From assembly GCA_028289365.1 (NCBI GenBank), contig JANQQM010000127.1:1-47972 (forward strand): DNA of 47,972 bases. Direction: 5' to 3'. Origin of the DNA: Salaquimonas sp. Lineage in GTDB: Bacteria; Pseudomonadota; Alphaproteobacteria; Rhizobiales; Rhizobiaceae. Below, piece after piece: positions 8,104 through 17,027 of this stretch. The notes beneath the pieces were generated by a model. It was given only the letters and a program-made list of their open reading frames with translations, was not told the origin of the DNA and did no database searches. The position numbers and the translations under genes were made by a program. Each line of letters starts with the position of its first letter. Position 1 is the stretch's first letter.

Positions 8104-9437
8104 TTACCCCCCTTACGGCTGGAAGGGGATCTGCCTGCTTTTGCCGCTTCGCGAGCAAATTCCTTGGCCTGGGCAACCCAGTCGTCCCGCTCAATTCGAC
8201 CCTTGAAGTTCAGATATCCGTCGACCCAATCGCGTTCTGCCTTTTTCCATTTGGCGATTTGTTCAAATTTATAGATACCGAGACCGTTCAATGTCTGCTC
8301 GAGTTTGGGTCCGACACCTGAGATACGTTTCAGGTCGTCGGGCTTGGCCGGTTTCCGCATTTTTGCGGGCCGGTTGGCATCTGAGGCAGATTTTGCAGAT
8401 TTTGTCGAAGCCGCCTTGGATTTGCGTGCTGGTGCAGCCTTTGGTTTGGGCTTTGCCGCCTGTGTCTCCAACTCCTCGACAGAGTGCATATCCTCGCGAA
8501 CTTCCGGAATGTCGATTTCCTCTTCGTCATCGACACCGAGATAAGCTGCGATAACGCTTGGATCGGACCGGACATGTTCGGCATCGCCATCGGAAATTTT
8601 CACACCGTAATCAAGCACGATGATATGATCTGATATTTCCATCACCACGCCCATATCGTGCTCAATCAACAGGACGGAAACTTTCTGCTCGTCCCGGATA
8701 AATCTGAGCAAATTGTTCAGGTCCGCCGATTCCCTCGGGTTCAATCCGGCAGCAGGTTCATCAAGGCATAACAGATGGGGTTCGGTACACATCGCCCTGG
8801 CGATTTCCAGGCGCCGCTGTTCACCATAGGGCAGATCGGAAGCTGGATCGTCGGCACGATCAACAAGCCCGATATGCTCGAGCCAGTAGACCGCGCGATC
8901 CATCGCCTCCAGTTCGGCATCCTTATAACTCTTGAGACCAAAAAGGCCGCTGATTGAAAAGCCGGAGGCCAGCATTAAGGGATTGTGTTGGGCAACCAGG
9001 AGATTTTCCAGAACGGTCATCCCACCAAAGAGCCTGATATTCTGGAATGTCCGTGCAACACGTGCCCGGTGTGAAATGACAAAATCGGGCATGCGCTCCA
9101 GCAGATAGACTGCCGAATTACCCTCAATACTGTATTGGCGATCAGTGGCGGTAATTTCTTCCACCAGCTCATCATGGCGACCATGACCATGGCGCATCAC
9201 AATCCGGCCCTCGGTCGGCTTGTAGAAACCGGTGACGCAGTTGAAGACGGTTGTTTTTCCAGCGCCGTTGGGACCGATCAGGGCGGTAATATCGCCGCGG
9301 CCGACATCGAAGCTCAAATCGCCCACAGCAACGAGGCCGCCAAATCTCATGGTCAGATGCTCGACCGTGAGCACCGGATCGGTTTTCCATCGATGGTTCT
9401 TGCTGGCCTGTGCAGCTTCCATTACAGCTTCCGCCAT
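8100..9437 (-). CDS. livG: LivG ATPase with C-terminal helix-hairpin-helix extension
   Basis: A 445-residue protein. Residues about 20-305 are a LivG-type ABC ATPase (Walker A 'GPNGAGKTT' near 55; 'VARTFQNIRLFGGMTVLENL'; 'LPYGEQRRLEIARAM'; 'LLCLDEPAAGLNPRE'). An insert of roughly 25 residues precedes the RTFQNIRLF segment. A Lys/Ala/Pro-rich linker (about 320-365) then leads to a compact domain at about 366-435. That domain carries the helix-hairpin-helix signature 'GVGPKLEQTLNGLGIY' and 'GYLNFKGRIERDDWVAQAK', which resembles the tail of alphaproteobacterial NuoE. LivG proteins are usually about 250-300 residues, so this is a fusion. The start at 9437 lies 4 bases after the livM stop with a GAGGGG site; the frame is open to 9476. 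Confidence 0.9.
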   Translation of the reverse strand: MAEAVMEAAQASKNHRWKTDPVLTVEHLTMRFGGLVAVGDLSFDVGRGDITALIGPNGAGKTTVFNCVTGFYKPTEGRIVMRHGHGRHDELVEEITATDRQYSIEGNSAVYLLERMPDFVISHRARVARTFQNIRLFGGMTVLENLLVAQHNPLMLASGFSISGLFGLKSYKDAELEAMDRAVYWLEHIGLVDRADDPASDLPYGEQRRLEIARAMCTEPHLLCLDEPAAGLNPRESADLNNLLRFIRDEQKVSVLLIEHDMGVVMEISDHIIVLDYGVKISDGDAEHVRSDPSVIAAYLGVDDEEEIDIPEVREDMHSVEELETQAAKPKPKAAPARKSKAASTKSAKSASDANRPAKMRKPAKPDDLKRISGVGPKLEQTLNGLGIYKFEQIAKWKKAERDWVDGYLNFKGRIERDDWVAQAKEFAREAAKAGRSPSSRKGGK

Positions 9438-9441
9438 CCGA

Positions 9442-10821
9442 TCAGTGCCCCTCACCCTGGGCGACCATGTCGGCACCGATCCGTTTTTTCTCCTTGAGTA
9501 CTGCCGTCGGTTCTCTGGTGGTTACCAACCCTCGCGGTTTCCAGACCATGATCAGGACCATTGCAAGACCAAAAATCAGCATGCGGTATTGGGTTGGTTC
9601 GAAGTCTGGCCCGAATATCTGCTTGAGGAAATCAAGATTGCGAAGAAGCTCAATGCCGCCGATCATCACGATAGATGCAATAACGACGCCAATCTGCGAG
9701 CCGAGACCACCCAGAACAACGATCGCTAGAATGATCGCAGATTCGATAAAGGTAAAACTTTCGGGCGAAATGAAGCCTTGCCGTGTGGCAAAGAAGGAGC
9801 CAGCAAACCCTCCGAACATCGCGCCAACCGAAAACGCAGTCAATTTTGTACTGGTAGTGTTGATTCCGAGAGACCGGCAGGCGATTTCATCCTCGCGCAA
9901 GGCTTCCCAAGCCCTACCGATCGGCAACCGCCGCAGCCGCATCGTGACGATGTTTGTAATGATGGCCATTACGAAGATGATGTAATAGAGAAAGATAAAG
10001 CGGTGAATCGGGTCATAGGCAATCCCGAAGAAATCGGCGAAATTGCCCTCCCCGCGTTTCAGTTCCAGACCGAAGAAGGTTGGTTTTGGAATACCTGAAA
10101 TTCCATCCGGCCCATTGGTGAAGGTGTACCAGTTCAATAGAACGATGCGGATGATTTCTCCGAAAGCCAGCGTCACAATTGCCAGATAGTCGCCACGTAG
10201 GCGCAGTACCGGAAATCCGAGGATTATTCCCCAAAGGGCAGCAAGTGCACCTGCCAGCGGCAGCGCTACCCAAAAACCAAAATCGAAATATTCTGCCAAG
10301 AGAGCAAATGAATAGGCACCGACTGCATAGAATGCCACATAGCCAAGGTCCAGAAGACCAGCCAGCCCGACAACGATATTCAGCCCCCAACCCAGCATGA
10401 TGTAGGTCATGATCAGGATAGCCAGATCGATATATTGCCGGTCCTGGTTCGGGAAAAATATGGTGAAGAAAAATGGCAGCACGATTGCAAAGGCAAACAG
10501 CCCGCGCATGAACCACTTTCCGGCATTGCCCGAACGCGCTGCAAGCTGGCCAACTGCATTTCCGACCGTTTCGGTGACCGGGTGGGCAGAGCGGAACACG
10601 AAGATGTTCAGCAGCAATCTGACAACAAAAACGATAGCGATGCAGGTGAAGTACAAACCCCATCTGGTGGTCAGTACAAGCCCGCCTGTCGCAATATCGG
10701 TTCTGAGTGCGAGGAAAAAGAAGCCCAACACAGCTGCAAGAAATGCTGCAATTGCCGCATCCTTCAGGGATTCCGCAAATATGTTGGATTGCGGCCGGTG
10801 TTTGATGCTGGTCGTCGCCAT
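9442..10821 (-). CDS. livM: Branched-chain amino acid ABC transporter permease LivM
   Basis: A 459-residue polytopic permease of the LivM family. The N-terminal part has extra hydrophobic segments, as in Rhizobiales homologues. The core carries '[24 protein letters not shown]', '[18 protein letters not shown]' and the conserved cytoplasmic '[20 protein letters not shown]' loop (the EAA-like contact with the ATPases). '[12 protein letters not shown]' lies near the C-terminus. It starts 7 bases after livH and is followed 4 bases later by livG, so all are one operon. It forms the membrane channel with LivH. Confidence 0.95.
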   Translation of the reverse strand: MATTSIKHRPQSNIFAESLKDAAIAAFLAAVLGFFFLALRTDIATGGLVLTTRWGLYFTCIAIVFVVRLLLNIFVFRSAHPVTETVGNAVGQLAARSGNAGKWFMRGLFAFAIVLPFFFTIFFPNQDRQYIDLAILIMTYIMLGWGLNIVVGLAGLLDLGYVAFYAVGAYSFALLAEYFDFGFWVALPLAGALAALWGIILGFPVLRLRGDYLAIVTLAFGEIIRIVLLNWYTFTNGPDGISGIPKPTFFGLELKRGEGNFADFFGIAYDPIHRFIFLYYIIFVMAIITNIVTMRLRRLPIGRAWEALREDEIACRSLGINTTSTKLTAFSVGAMFGGFAGSFFATRQGFISPESFTFIESAIILAIVVLGGLGSQIGVVIASIVMIGGIELLRNLDFLKQIFGPDFEPTQYRMLIFGLAMVLIMVWKPRGLVTTREPTAVLKEKKRIGADMVAQGEGH

Positions 10822-10828
10822 GCTGGTA

Positions 10829-11755
10829 TCAAACTTTCTCGACTTCCGGCTTGCCGAGCAGGCCGGATGGCAGGAAGATCAGGACAATCGCCAGAATGGA
10901 GAACGCCGCAACGTCCTTGTACTCGACCGTGAAATAGGCAGACCACATGACCTCGATCAATCCGATCAGCAATCCGCCCAACATGGCACCGGGCAGCGAC
11001 CCGATCCCGCCGAGCACAGCGGCGGTAAACGCCTTAACGCCGGCAAGAAAGCCGATATAGAAGTCTATAACGCCATATAAGAGCAGGAACATCAGGCCTG
11101 CGACTGACGCAAGCCCCGCGCCCATAACGAAGGTCAGCGAAATGGTACGGTCGACGTCGACCCCCAGAAGGGCTGCCATTTTCTGATCCTGCTCGCAGGC
11201 GCGTTGGGCACGGCCAAGTGATGTCTTTGCGATCAGGAGAGAAAAGCCGATCATCAAAATCAGCGTCGTGGCGATAATGATCATTTGCATATAGGAGAGC
11301 TGGACGATAATCCGGCCGTTTTCGGTCATGCCGTCCATGATCGTTACGCCGCCCTGGATTTGCGGGGGCAGCGGTTTTACGCGCGCACCTTGGGTAACCT
11401 GAACGAAATTCTGCAGAACAATCGACATTCCGATCGCCGTAATCAGGGGCGCCAACCGGAAAGAGCCCCGCAAGGGGCGATATGCCAGCCGCTCTACGGT
11501 CCAGCCCCAGGCAGAGGTGAAGATCATCGATACAAGGAGCACGATAAACAGAATCAATGGGAGTGCCGACAAACCGATTGCCACCAAGGCCAGGAAAGTG
11601 GCAAGCGCGATGAAGGATCCGACCATGAAGATGTCGCCATGGGCGAAATTGATCATTCCGATGATGCCGTAGACCATCGTGTAGCCGATTGCGATCAGCC
11701 CGTAGATTGAGCCCAGCGTCAGCCCATTTATCAATTGCTGTACGAAATATTCCAA
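10829..11755 (-). CDS. livH: Branched-chain amino acid ABC transporter permease LivH
   Basis: A 308-residue permease with about eight membrane segments. Family marks are '[20 protein letters not shown]', '[14 protein letters not shown]', 'RRxxE-like' loop '[19 protein letters not shown]' and '[17 protein letters not shown]'. Translation starts at a TTG (11755), which has an ideal AGGGG ribosome site 7 bases upstream; the nearby ATG at 11762 is out of frame. It is the first gene of the liv operon, so the promoter should lie in the 254-base spacer to the divergent moxR-like gene. I could not pick a convincing -35/-10 pair there. Confidence 0.94.
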   Translation of the reverse strand: MEYFVQQLINGLTLGSIYGLIAIGYTMVYGIIGMINFAHGDIFMVGSFIALATFLALVAIGLSALPLILFIVLLVSMIFTSAWGWTVERLAYRPLRGSFRLAPLITAIGMSIVLQNFVQVTQGARVKPLPPQIQGGVTIMDGMTENGRIIVQLSYMQMIIIATTLILMIGFSLLIAKTSLGRAQRACEQDQKMAALLGVDVDRTISLTFVMGAGLASVAGLMFLLLYGVIDFYIGFLAGVKAFTAAVLGGIGSLPGAMLGGLLIGLIEVMWSAYFTVEYKDVAAFSILAIVLIFLPSGLLGKPEVEKV

Positions 11756-11762
11756 CTTGCAT

Positions 11763-11767
11763 CCCCT
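11763..11767 (-). promoter_or_regulatory. Ribosome binding site that fixes the livH TTG start
   Basis: AGGGG on the minus strand lies 7 bases before the TTG at 11755 and right beside an out-of-frame ATG at 11762. The spacing favours the TTG, which opens the LivH frame. Confidence 0.7.
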
Positions 11768-12009
11768 GCCTGAAATGCGGATTTGCCCCGCTTATTTGCA
11801 GATTTGTATTTGACCAAATCTTAACCAGTTTGAGTGGCAACGCAACGCCAATTTCGAACACACAGTGCTTAATCAACCGTTTTGCAACGCCTGCCCAGAT
11901 GGAACCACAAGCTGAATCCGACGGCTTGATTTTTTGATTTCGATATTCAGTTGTAAGGCAATCGACAAGATTTTATGGTGAATGAATCACGCAATTCTCA
12001 GGACAGCAA

Positions 12010-12852
12010 ATGCAATTCAACGGTACAAGTTCCTATGTGGCCGCAGATGATCTGACGGTTGCCGTAAACGCCTCGATCGCGCTTGAACGACCGCTATTGG
12101 TGAAGGGCGAACCGGGCACCGGCAAGACCGAACTGGCCAAACAGGTGGCAGCCTCGCTTGGCCTCAACCTGATCGAATGGCACGTCAAGTCGACGACGCG
12201 GGCACAGCAGGGCCTTTATGAATATGACGCCGTGTCCAGATTGCGGGATTCGCAATTGGGCGATCCGCAGGTAAATGATGTGGCAAACTATATTCGGCGC
12301 GGAAAAATCTGGGACGCCTTTGATGCTACAGAAAAGTCCGTGCTGTTGATCGACGAGATCGACAAGGCAGATATCGAATTTCCCAACGACCTGTTGCTTG
12401 AACTGGATCGGATGGAATTCCATGTCTATGAAACCGGCGAAACGGTTTCGGCTCGCAACAGACCAATCGTCATCATTACTTCAAACAATGAAAAGGAACT
12501 GCCTGACGCATTTTTGCGGCGCTGCTTCTTTCATTATATCAGCTTTCCTGAACTCCCGATGCTCGAACAGATTGTCGATGTGCATTATCCGGGTATCAAG
12601 AAAAACCTAGTTCGCGCCGCGCTGACACAATTTTACGAGATTCGCGAAACGCCTGGGCTGAAGAAAAAACCCTCCACATCCGAGGCGCTGGACTGGATAC
12701 GTCTCCTGGTCGCTGAGGATCTGGACCCTGCCGATTTGCGGTCTGACGCAAATAATGCACTACCAAGACTGCACGGTGCATTGCTGAAAAACGAGCAAGA
12801 TGTCCATTTGTTTGAAAGACTGGCTTTCCTGGCCCGGCAACGTAATGGTTGA
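12010..12852 (+). CDS. MoxR-family AAA+ ATPase
   Basis: A 280-residue AAA+ ATPase of the MoxR group. Walker A is 'GEPGTGKT' (33-40), Walker B 'VLLIDEID' (110-117), sensor 1 lies in 'PIVIITSNNEKELPDAFLRRCFFH' (shown in parts), and a C-terminal helical lid follows. MoxR ATPases act as chaperones or remodellers, usually with a von Willebrand factor A protein encoded next door. The ATG at 12010 has an AGGAC site 6 bases upstream. The likely VWA partner is at 14992-16179 on the same strand, but metA and a SUMF1-type gene lie between. The target complex cannot be told. Confidence 0.92.
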   Translation: MQFNGTSSYVAADDLTVAVNASIALERPLLVKGEPGTGKTELAKQVAASLGLNLIEWHVKSTTRAQQGLYEYDAVSRLRDSQLGDPQVNDVANYIRRGKIWDAFDATEKSVLLIDEIDKADIEFPNDLLLELDRMEFHVYETGETVSARNRPIVIITSNNEKELPDAFLRRCFFHYISFPELPMLEQIVDVHYPGIKKNLVRAALTQFYEIRETPGLKKKPSTSEALDWIRLLVAEDLDPADLRSDANNALPRLHGALLKNEQDVHLFERLAFLARQRNG

Positions 12853-12870
12853 CCGGCTAGCGTAAAGGGC

Positions 12871-12899
12871 TTGTACCGAACGAAATCCAGCGTTATTTA
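12871..12899 (+). promoter_or_regulatory. Candidate promoter for the metA riboswitch transcript
   Basis: TTGTAC at 12871-12876 and TATTTA at 12894-12899 are separated by 17 bases. A start about 7 bases further on would fall at 12906-12907, exactly where the riboswitch P1 helix begins. The elements match the consensus only moderately. Confidence 0.45.
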
Positions 12900-12906
12900 T
12901 GGGACC

Positions 12907-12960
12907 AGTGGTGATTTGGCCGGCCGGCTTGCAGCCACTTTAAACAAATCGCTAAAAGGG
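12907..12960 (+). ncRNA. SAM-II riboswitch (metA motif)
   Basis: The stretch upstream of metA reads as a SAM-II aptamer. The P1 helix is AGTGGT (12907-12912) with GCCACT (12934-12939). The pseudoknot is GATTTG (12913-12918) with CAAATC (12945-12950), a perfect complement. The conserved 'CCGGCTTGCAGCCAC' and 'TCGCTAAAAGG' segments are present. SAM-II binds S-adenosylmethionine and turns off methionine biosynthesis genes in Alphaproteobacteria. A terminator-like hairpin and the metA ribosome site follow within 80 bases, so control could be transcriptional, translational or both. Confidence 0.92.
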
Positions 12961-12982
12961 CCGCGCGGAATGTAACCGACGG

Positions 12983-13019
12983 ACCGGTAGCGAATTAAAA
13001 AATCGCGAGCCGGTTTTTT
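12983..13019 (+). terminator. Intrinsic terminator in the metA leader
   Basis: ACCGG (12983-12987) pairs with CCGGT (13010-13014), with an inner GCGA/TCGC helix and an A-rich loop, followed at once by a T run up to 13019. It lies between the SAM-II aptamer and the metA ribosome site (GGAG at 13023-13026). It is therefore a natural expression platform for SAM-dependent premature termination. Confidence 0.75.
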
Positions 13020-13036
13020 GTTGGAGAATTGCATTC

Positions 13037-13954
13037 ATGCCGATCCGTGTACCAGACAAACTTCCCGCCCGAGAGACCTTGGTCGACGAGGGCGTGATGG
13101 TGATGGACGAGACTGCGGCGATCCGTCAGGATATCCGGCCTCTGCAGATCGGCCTGTTAAACCTCATGCCAAACAAGATCCGTACCGAGACGCAGATTGC
13201 CCGTCTGGTCGGCGCTACGCCCTTGCAGGTCGAGCTGACCCTGGTCCGGATCGGTACGCACAAGGCGAAGAATACGCCCGAAGACCATCTCATTTCGTTT
13301 TATGAGACCTGGGATGAAATCAAGCACCGGAAGTTTGACGGATTTATCATTACTGGCGCGCCGATCGAGACGTTGCCGTTTGAAGATGTCAGCTACTGGT
13401 CTGAACTCGAACAGATCATGGAATGGACAAGGACCCATGTGCATTCCAGCTTCTTTATCTGTTGGGGTGCGATGGCGGCGACGCAATATTTCCACGGCAT
13501 TCCCAAATATACGCTCGACCGCAAGGCATTTGGGGTTTACCGGCACAAGAATCTGAACCCGGCTTCGCCCTATCTGAGCGGATTTTCCGATGACTTTTCG
13601 ATACCGGTCTCGCGTTGGACGGAGGTACGTTCCAGCGACATCAGGAATGCGCCGGGTCTTGAAATCCTGATGGAATCGGAGGTTACGGGGCCGTGCCTCT
13701 TGCATGAGCGGGAAGGCAACAGGCTCTATATATTCAACCATATCGAATATGATTCATCCTCGCTGGCAGAGGAATATACAAGGGATATTCAGTTGGGCAC
13801 GCCAATTGATTTGCCGAAAAATTATTATCCAGCGGATGATCCCGATGCACCGCCGCAAAACCGTTGGCGCAGCCATGCACACCTGCTGTTTGGAAACTGG
13901 ATCAATCAGACTTATCAAACAACTTCTTTCAATGTGGAAGATATCGGGACATAG
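13037..13954 (+). CDS. metA: Homoserine O-acyltransferase MetA (predicted acetyl-CoA type)
   Basis: A 305-residue MetA enzyme that acylates L-homoserine in the first committed step of methionine synthesis. The catalytic triad is in the exact family positions: Cys142 (ICWGAMAA), His235 and Glu237 (FNHIEYD). The residue that sets acyl-donor choice, position 111, is Glu ('[15 protein letters not shown]') rather than the Gly of the E. coli succinyltransferase. Established work on this family links Glu111 to acetyl-CoA use, so I predict homoserine O-acetyltransferase activity. The gene is preceded by a SAM-II riboswitch, a terminator and a GGAG ribosome site 10 bases before the ATG, so it should be repressed by high S-adenosylmethionine. 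Confidence 0.96.
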   Translation: MPIRVPDKLPARETLVDEGVMVMDETAAIRQDIRPLQIGLLNLMPNKIRTETQIARLVGATPLQVELTLVRIGTHKAKNTPEDHLISFYETWDEIKHRKFDGFIITGAPIETLPFEDVSYWSELEQIMEWTRTHVHSSFFICWGAMAATQYFHGIPKYTLDRKAFGVYRHKNLNPASPYLSGFSDDFSIPVSRWTEVRSSDIRNAPGLEILMESEVTGPCLLHEREGNRLYIFNHIEYDSSSLAEEYTRDIQLGTPIDLPKNYYPADDPDAPPQNRWRSHAHLLFGNWINQTYQTTSFNVEDIGT

Positions 13955-13964
13955 CACGGGAAGT

Positions 13965-14822
13965 CTAATCAATCTCCTGTACGAGCCTGAATCCGATCAG
14001 GATATGTTGGATTTCATCCGGTCGGGAATGGCGGGCTGCGGGCCTGCAAACGCCACATCCCTTGTCGTCCCAGGAACCGCCCTTGACGAAGTGCCGATCG
14101 TCGCCGGCTGATTCTGCGACCCACTCAAAAACCTGACCTGCACCGTCCAATAGGCCAAAGGGGCTTGCACCTTCGGGAAACTTCCCGGCTGGTACCGTAT
14201 CGAATGGTCCCTTGTCATGACTGTTCAGGATGCTCGGGTCCCACTCATCGCCCCAGGGGAATCTGCGCCCATCGGTTCCCCTCACCGCCTTTTCCCATTC
14301 GAGCTCGGTTGGAAGCCGCCAATTATTGCTGGTCCTTTCCGAGAGCCATTTGGCATAGGCTACAGCATCATCATAGGAAATCATGGTGACCGGATGGTCC
14401 AGCCTTCCGGCAGGCGGTACGCCTTCATGCCATTGGAATTTCAGGGATCGTTCATAGGGATGGATGAGCCGGTAACTCTTCCAGGTTTCCGGCGTGACCG
14501 TCGGTGGCGTGTGGCCAGTTTCACGAATGAAATCTGCATATTGCGCGTTGGTGACCGGCGTCTTCATGATTGCAAACTTGCCGGTGGTTCGCTCTGCACG
14601 CTCCAATTCCCGCTCATACCACTTGTTTTTCCGGGTGATGCTGTGGCCGTAAGCGTTCTCGTCGATCTTATATCCGAAATCGCGTTCCGCACGATCCGAA
14701 CCGCTAATGAACGACCCCTCTTCCACAATTACTGTGGCTGGAACTTCGAGTGCCGATACCGGTACGGCTGAAAACACAAATACTGCGAGCAAACAGACGA
14801 TTATCGAACCAAGGATTTTCAT
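13965..14822 (-). CDS. Secreted SUMF1-fold (formylglycine-generating enzyme-like) protein
   Basis: A 285-residue protein with an N-terminal signal peptide (MKILGSIIVCLLAVFVFSAVPVSA) and a SUMF1/FGE-sulfatase fold. Family marks are 'KTPVTNAQYADFI', 'HPVTMISYDDAVAYAKWL', 'WRLPTELEWEKAVRG', 'FPWGDEWDP', 'SPFGLLDGAGQVFEWV' and 'VKGGSWDD...AARHSR'. The two active-site Cys of true formylglycine-generating enzymes are not in their usual places: only a CxxC lies shortly after GGSWDDKG. A formylglycine role is therefore doubtful. The start at 14822 has an AAAGG site 6 bases upstream; a longer frame to 14846 would precede the signal peptide. It is convergent with metA (10 bases between stops). Confidence 0.88.
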   Translation of the reverse strand: MKILGSIIVCLLAVFVFSAVPVSALEVPATVIVEEGSFISGSDRAERDFGYKIDENAYGHSITRKNKWYERELERAERTTGKFAIMKTPVTNAQYADFIRETGHTPPTVTPETWKSYRLIHPYERSLKFQWHEGVPPAGRLDHPVTMISYDDAVAYAKWLSERTSNNWRLPTELEWEKAVRGTDGRRFPWGDEWDPSILNSHDKGPFDTVPAGKFPEGASPFGLLDGAGQVFEWVAESAGDDRHFVKGGSWDDKGCGVCRPAARHSRPDEIQHILIGFRLVQEID

Positions 14823-14991
14823 TTGGTGCCTTTCGGTTCCTTCCATTCAACCATGCCTATATCTCGTATCCAGACACGATTTCGTACATTGCCGTGATCA
14901 GGCATCTGGATAAACCGGTGCAGGCGCTCTAGAATTCTGCCAGCATTGGCGTGGAGACTGCCCACGATATTCCAATCAAGCCGGAGTACAG

Positions 14992-16179
14992 ATGTTCCTG
15001 CCGTTTTTTCTTGCATTGAGAGAAGCCAAGGTTCCCGTGACGTTGCGGGAATATCTGACTCTGCTGGAGGGATTGCGGGCGGGGCTTGTCGATTTCGACG
15101 TAGAAGGATTTTACTATTTGTCCCGAAGCGCGCTTGTAAAGGACGAACGCAATCTAGACCGGTTCGACCAAGTCTTTTCTCAAATCTTCAAGGGTCTGGA
15201 GGCGGTTGAAGGATCCCCGGACGGTATTGAAACAATGGACTTGCCAGAGGAATGGCTGAGAAAACTCGCCGAGAAACATTTGAGCGAAGAGGAAAAAGCC
15301 CAGATCGAGGCACTTGGCGGCTGGGAAGAACTGATGCAGAAGCTGCGCGAACGATTGAAGGAGCAGCACAAACGCCATCAGGGCGGATCAAAAATGATTG
15401 GTACCGCCGGCACATCACCTTTTGGCGCCTATGGTTACAATCCGGAAGGCATACGGATTGGCCAGGCGGAGAGCCGGCACCGTCGAGCGGTAAAGGTCTG
15501 GGACAGACGCGAATTCCGTAATCTCGACGACAGCGTCGAGCTTGGTACCAGAAATATCAAAGTGGCCTTAAAAAGATTACGGCGCTGGGTGCGTGAAGGC
15601 GCTCACGAGGAACTGGACCTCAAAGGTACGATACGCGCGACGGCGGAACAGGGATATCTCGACATCAAGACCAGGCCGGAGCGACACAATGCAGTGAAGG
15701 TTCTGTTGTTTCTCGATATTGGCGGCTCCATGGATGATCATGTCCGGACCGTCGAGGAATTGTTCTCGGCAGCACGCGCAGAGCTGAAACACCTGGAGTA
15801 CTTCTATTTCCACAACTGCATCTATGAAGGCGTATGGAAGGACAATATCCGCCGTCACGGAGAGCAGCTGTCGACCATGGATGTGCTGCACACTTATGGA
15901 CCCGACTACAAGGTCGTGATCGTCGGCGACGCGGCCATGAGCCCCTGGGAAATCGTTCAGCCCGGAGGCGGCGTGGAACATTGGAATCCCGAAGCCGGTG
16001 AGACCTGGCTACGGAGAATCTTTGACACATGGAAACACGCCGTATGGCTCAATCCAGTTCCGGAGAGCTATTGGCGTTATACCCAGTCGACACAAATGAT
16101 CTCGCAACTCATCGGCGGGCGCATGTATCCGCTGACGCTGGCCGGCTTGGATAAAGCCATGAAAGAACTGTCACACTAA
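14992..16179 (+). CDS. VWA-domain protein, CoxE-like
   Basis: A 395-residue protein with a C-terminal von Willebrand factor A domain of the CoxE type. The metal site reads D-I-G-G-S (242-246, 'LLFLDIGGSMDDH'), a common variant of DxSxS in this family. The N-terminal half is helical and charged (about 95-130). It ends in a Trp/Tyr-rich segment ('VWLNPVPESYWRYTQST'). No signal peptide or membrane helix is seen, so it is cytoplasmic. Such proteins pair with MoxR ATPases to insert cofactors or remodel complexes. The nearest MoxR gene is at 12010-12852, same strand, two genes away. The ATG has a GGAG site 5 bases upstream. Confidence 0.9.
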   Translation: MFLPFFLALREAKVPVTLREYLTLLEGLRAGLVDFDVEGFYYLSRSALVKDERNLDRFDQVFSQIFKGLEAVEGSPDGIETMDLPEEWLRKLAEKHLSEEEKAQIEALGGWEELMQKLRERLKEQHKRHQGGSKMIGTAGTSPFGAYGYNPEGIRIGQAESRHRRAVKVWDRREFRNLDDSVELGTRNIKVALKRLRRWVREGAHEELDLKGTIRATAEQGYLDIKTRPERHNAVKVLLFLDIGGSMDDHVRTVEELFSAARAELKHLEYFYFHNCIYEGVWKDNIRRHGEQLSTMDVLHTYGPDYKVVIVGDAAMSPWEIVQPGGGVEHWNPEAGETWLRRIFDTWKHAVWLNPVPESYWRYTQSTQMISQLIGGRMYPLTLAGLDKAMKELSH

Positions 16180-16204
16180 ACCGGCTGAGAAAACAGGAAT
16201 ACAA

Positions 16205-16231
16205 AACGCCGCAGAGATTTTCTGCGGCGTT
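16205..16231. terminator. Hairpin terminator between convergent genes
   Basis: A perfect 11-bp stem (AACGCCGCAGA / TCTGCGGCGTT, loop GATTT) lies between the VWA gene and bioY, which converge. The flanks are A/T-rich but without long T runs. It probably stops transcription from both sides. Confidence 0.8.
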
Positions 16232-16257
16232 CCAGATTTAATCAAATAAAGCTTGGC

Positions 16258-16857
16258 TCAGGCTTTCTTTCGGAATAGCTGCCAGATTGCCGGAACGATA
16301 CAGGCTGCGATCGCCAGCTTGATCAAGTCACTCCAGATGAACGGGCCGACACCCCAGGCAATGATCTTGTCAGCACCGAACAGATATCCCATCCACAAGG
16401 CTCCGATTGTCAGCATGATAAATTCGCCGACCAGCATGGCGCCGCCCAGTTTGAACGGATTTTTGCTCCAGCCGCGATCAGCAGCCCAGCCGGTGATGGC
16501 AGCCATGATCAGGAAACCTGCGAGATATCCGCCCGTCGGCCCCACCATATAGGCAAGTCCTATGCCCTTTTCAGGCGTTCCGGTGAAGACCGGCGCGCCG
16601 AGCGCGCCTGTTGCCAGGTAGGCAAGGAGGGTAGCGATCGCCAGGCGGCCGCCGTAAGCCGCAGCAATGGTAAAGATTGCCAGGGTCTGAAGTGTAACCG
16701 GCACCGGGTTTGGCCACAGCGGAACCTTGAATTTCGATGACAGCGCAATGATGCAAACACCGGCAGCGATCAAAATAAGCTGCGTCAGTAGTTTTGAGGC
16801 TTTCTCGTTGCCAATGGCCCTAATTGCCAAGGCAGGACTGGATTCGACGGTGTTCAT
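16258..16857 (-). CDS. bioY: Biotin transporter BioY (S component)
   Basis: A 199-residue hydrophobic protein with about six membrane helices and the BioY marks 'PVPVTLQTLAI', 'GAPVF' and 'GPTGGYLAGFL'. BioY binds biotin and imports it alone or with the ECF ATPases BioM/BioN, which are not in the window. The start is set to the ATG at 16857 because a GGAG ribosome site lies 6 bases before it; the ATG at 16869 overlaps that site. No clear BioR operator was seen in the 170 bases upstream. Confidence 0.93.
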   Translation of the reverse strand: MNTVESSPALAIRAIGNEKASKLLTQLILIAAGVCIIALSSKFKVPLWPNPVPVTLQTLAIFTIAAAYGGRLAIATLLAYLATGALGAPVFTGTPEKGIGLAYMVGPTGGYLAGFLIMAAITGWAADRGWSKNPFKLGGAMLVGEFIMLTIGALWMGYLFGADKIIAWGVGPFIWSDLIKLAIAACIVPAIWQLFRKKA

Positions 16858-17027
16858 TCTAATCTCCATAATGAAATAACTGGGAGACTTATATTGACGT
16901 GTCAGATGAAGGTAAAGTGCTGGTGAAATTTCTCCCCCAGCTACGTTCAGGTCCCAAAATTCCTGAGTAGCGAAAAAATATCATTACGCGCGATTGTCAT
17001 AGGCACCAGGCTTCGGATAAATGCGGC

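Noticed and set aside
11034-11876. 280-residue minus-strand frame starting at an ATG near livH
   Set aside because: It is the out-of-frame reading of livH; the sequence in this frame is not permease-like.
16858-17027. Search for a BioR operator upstream of bioY
   Set aside because: No TTAT(A/C)(G/T)ATAA-like palindrome was found.
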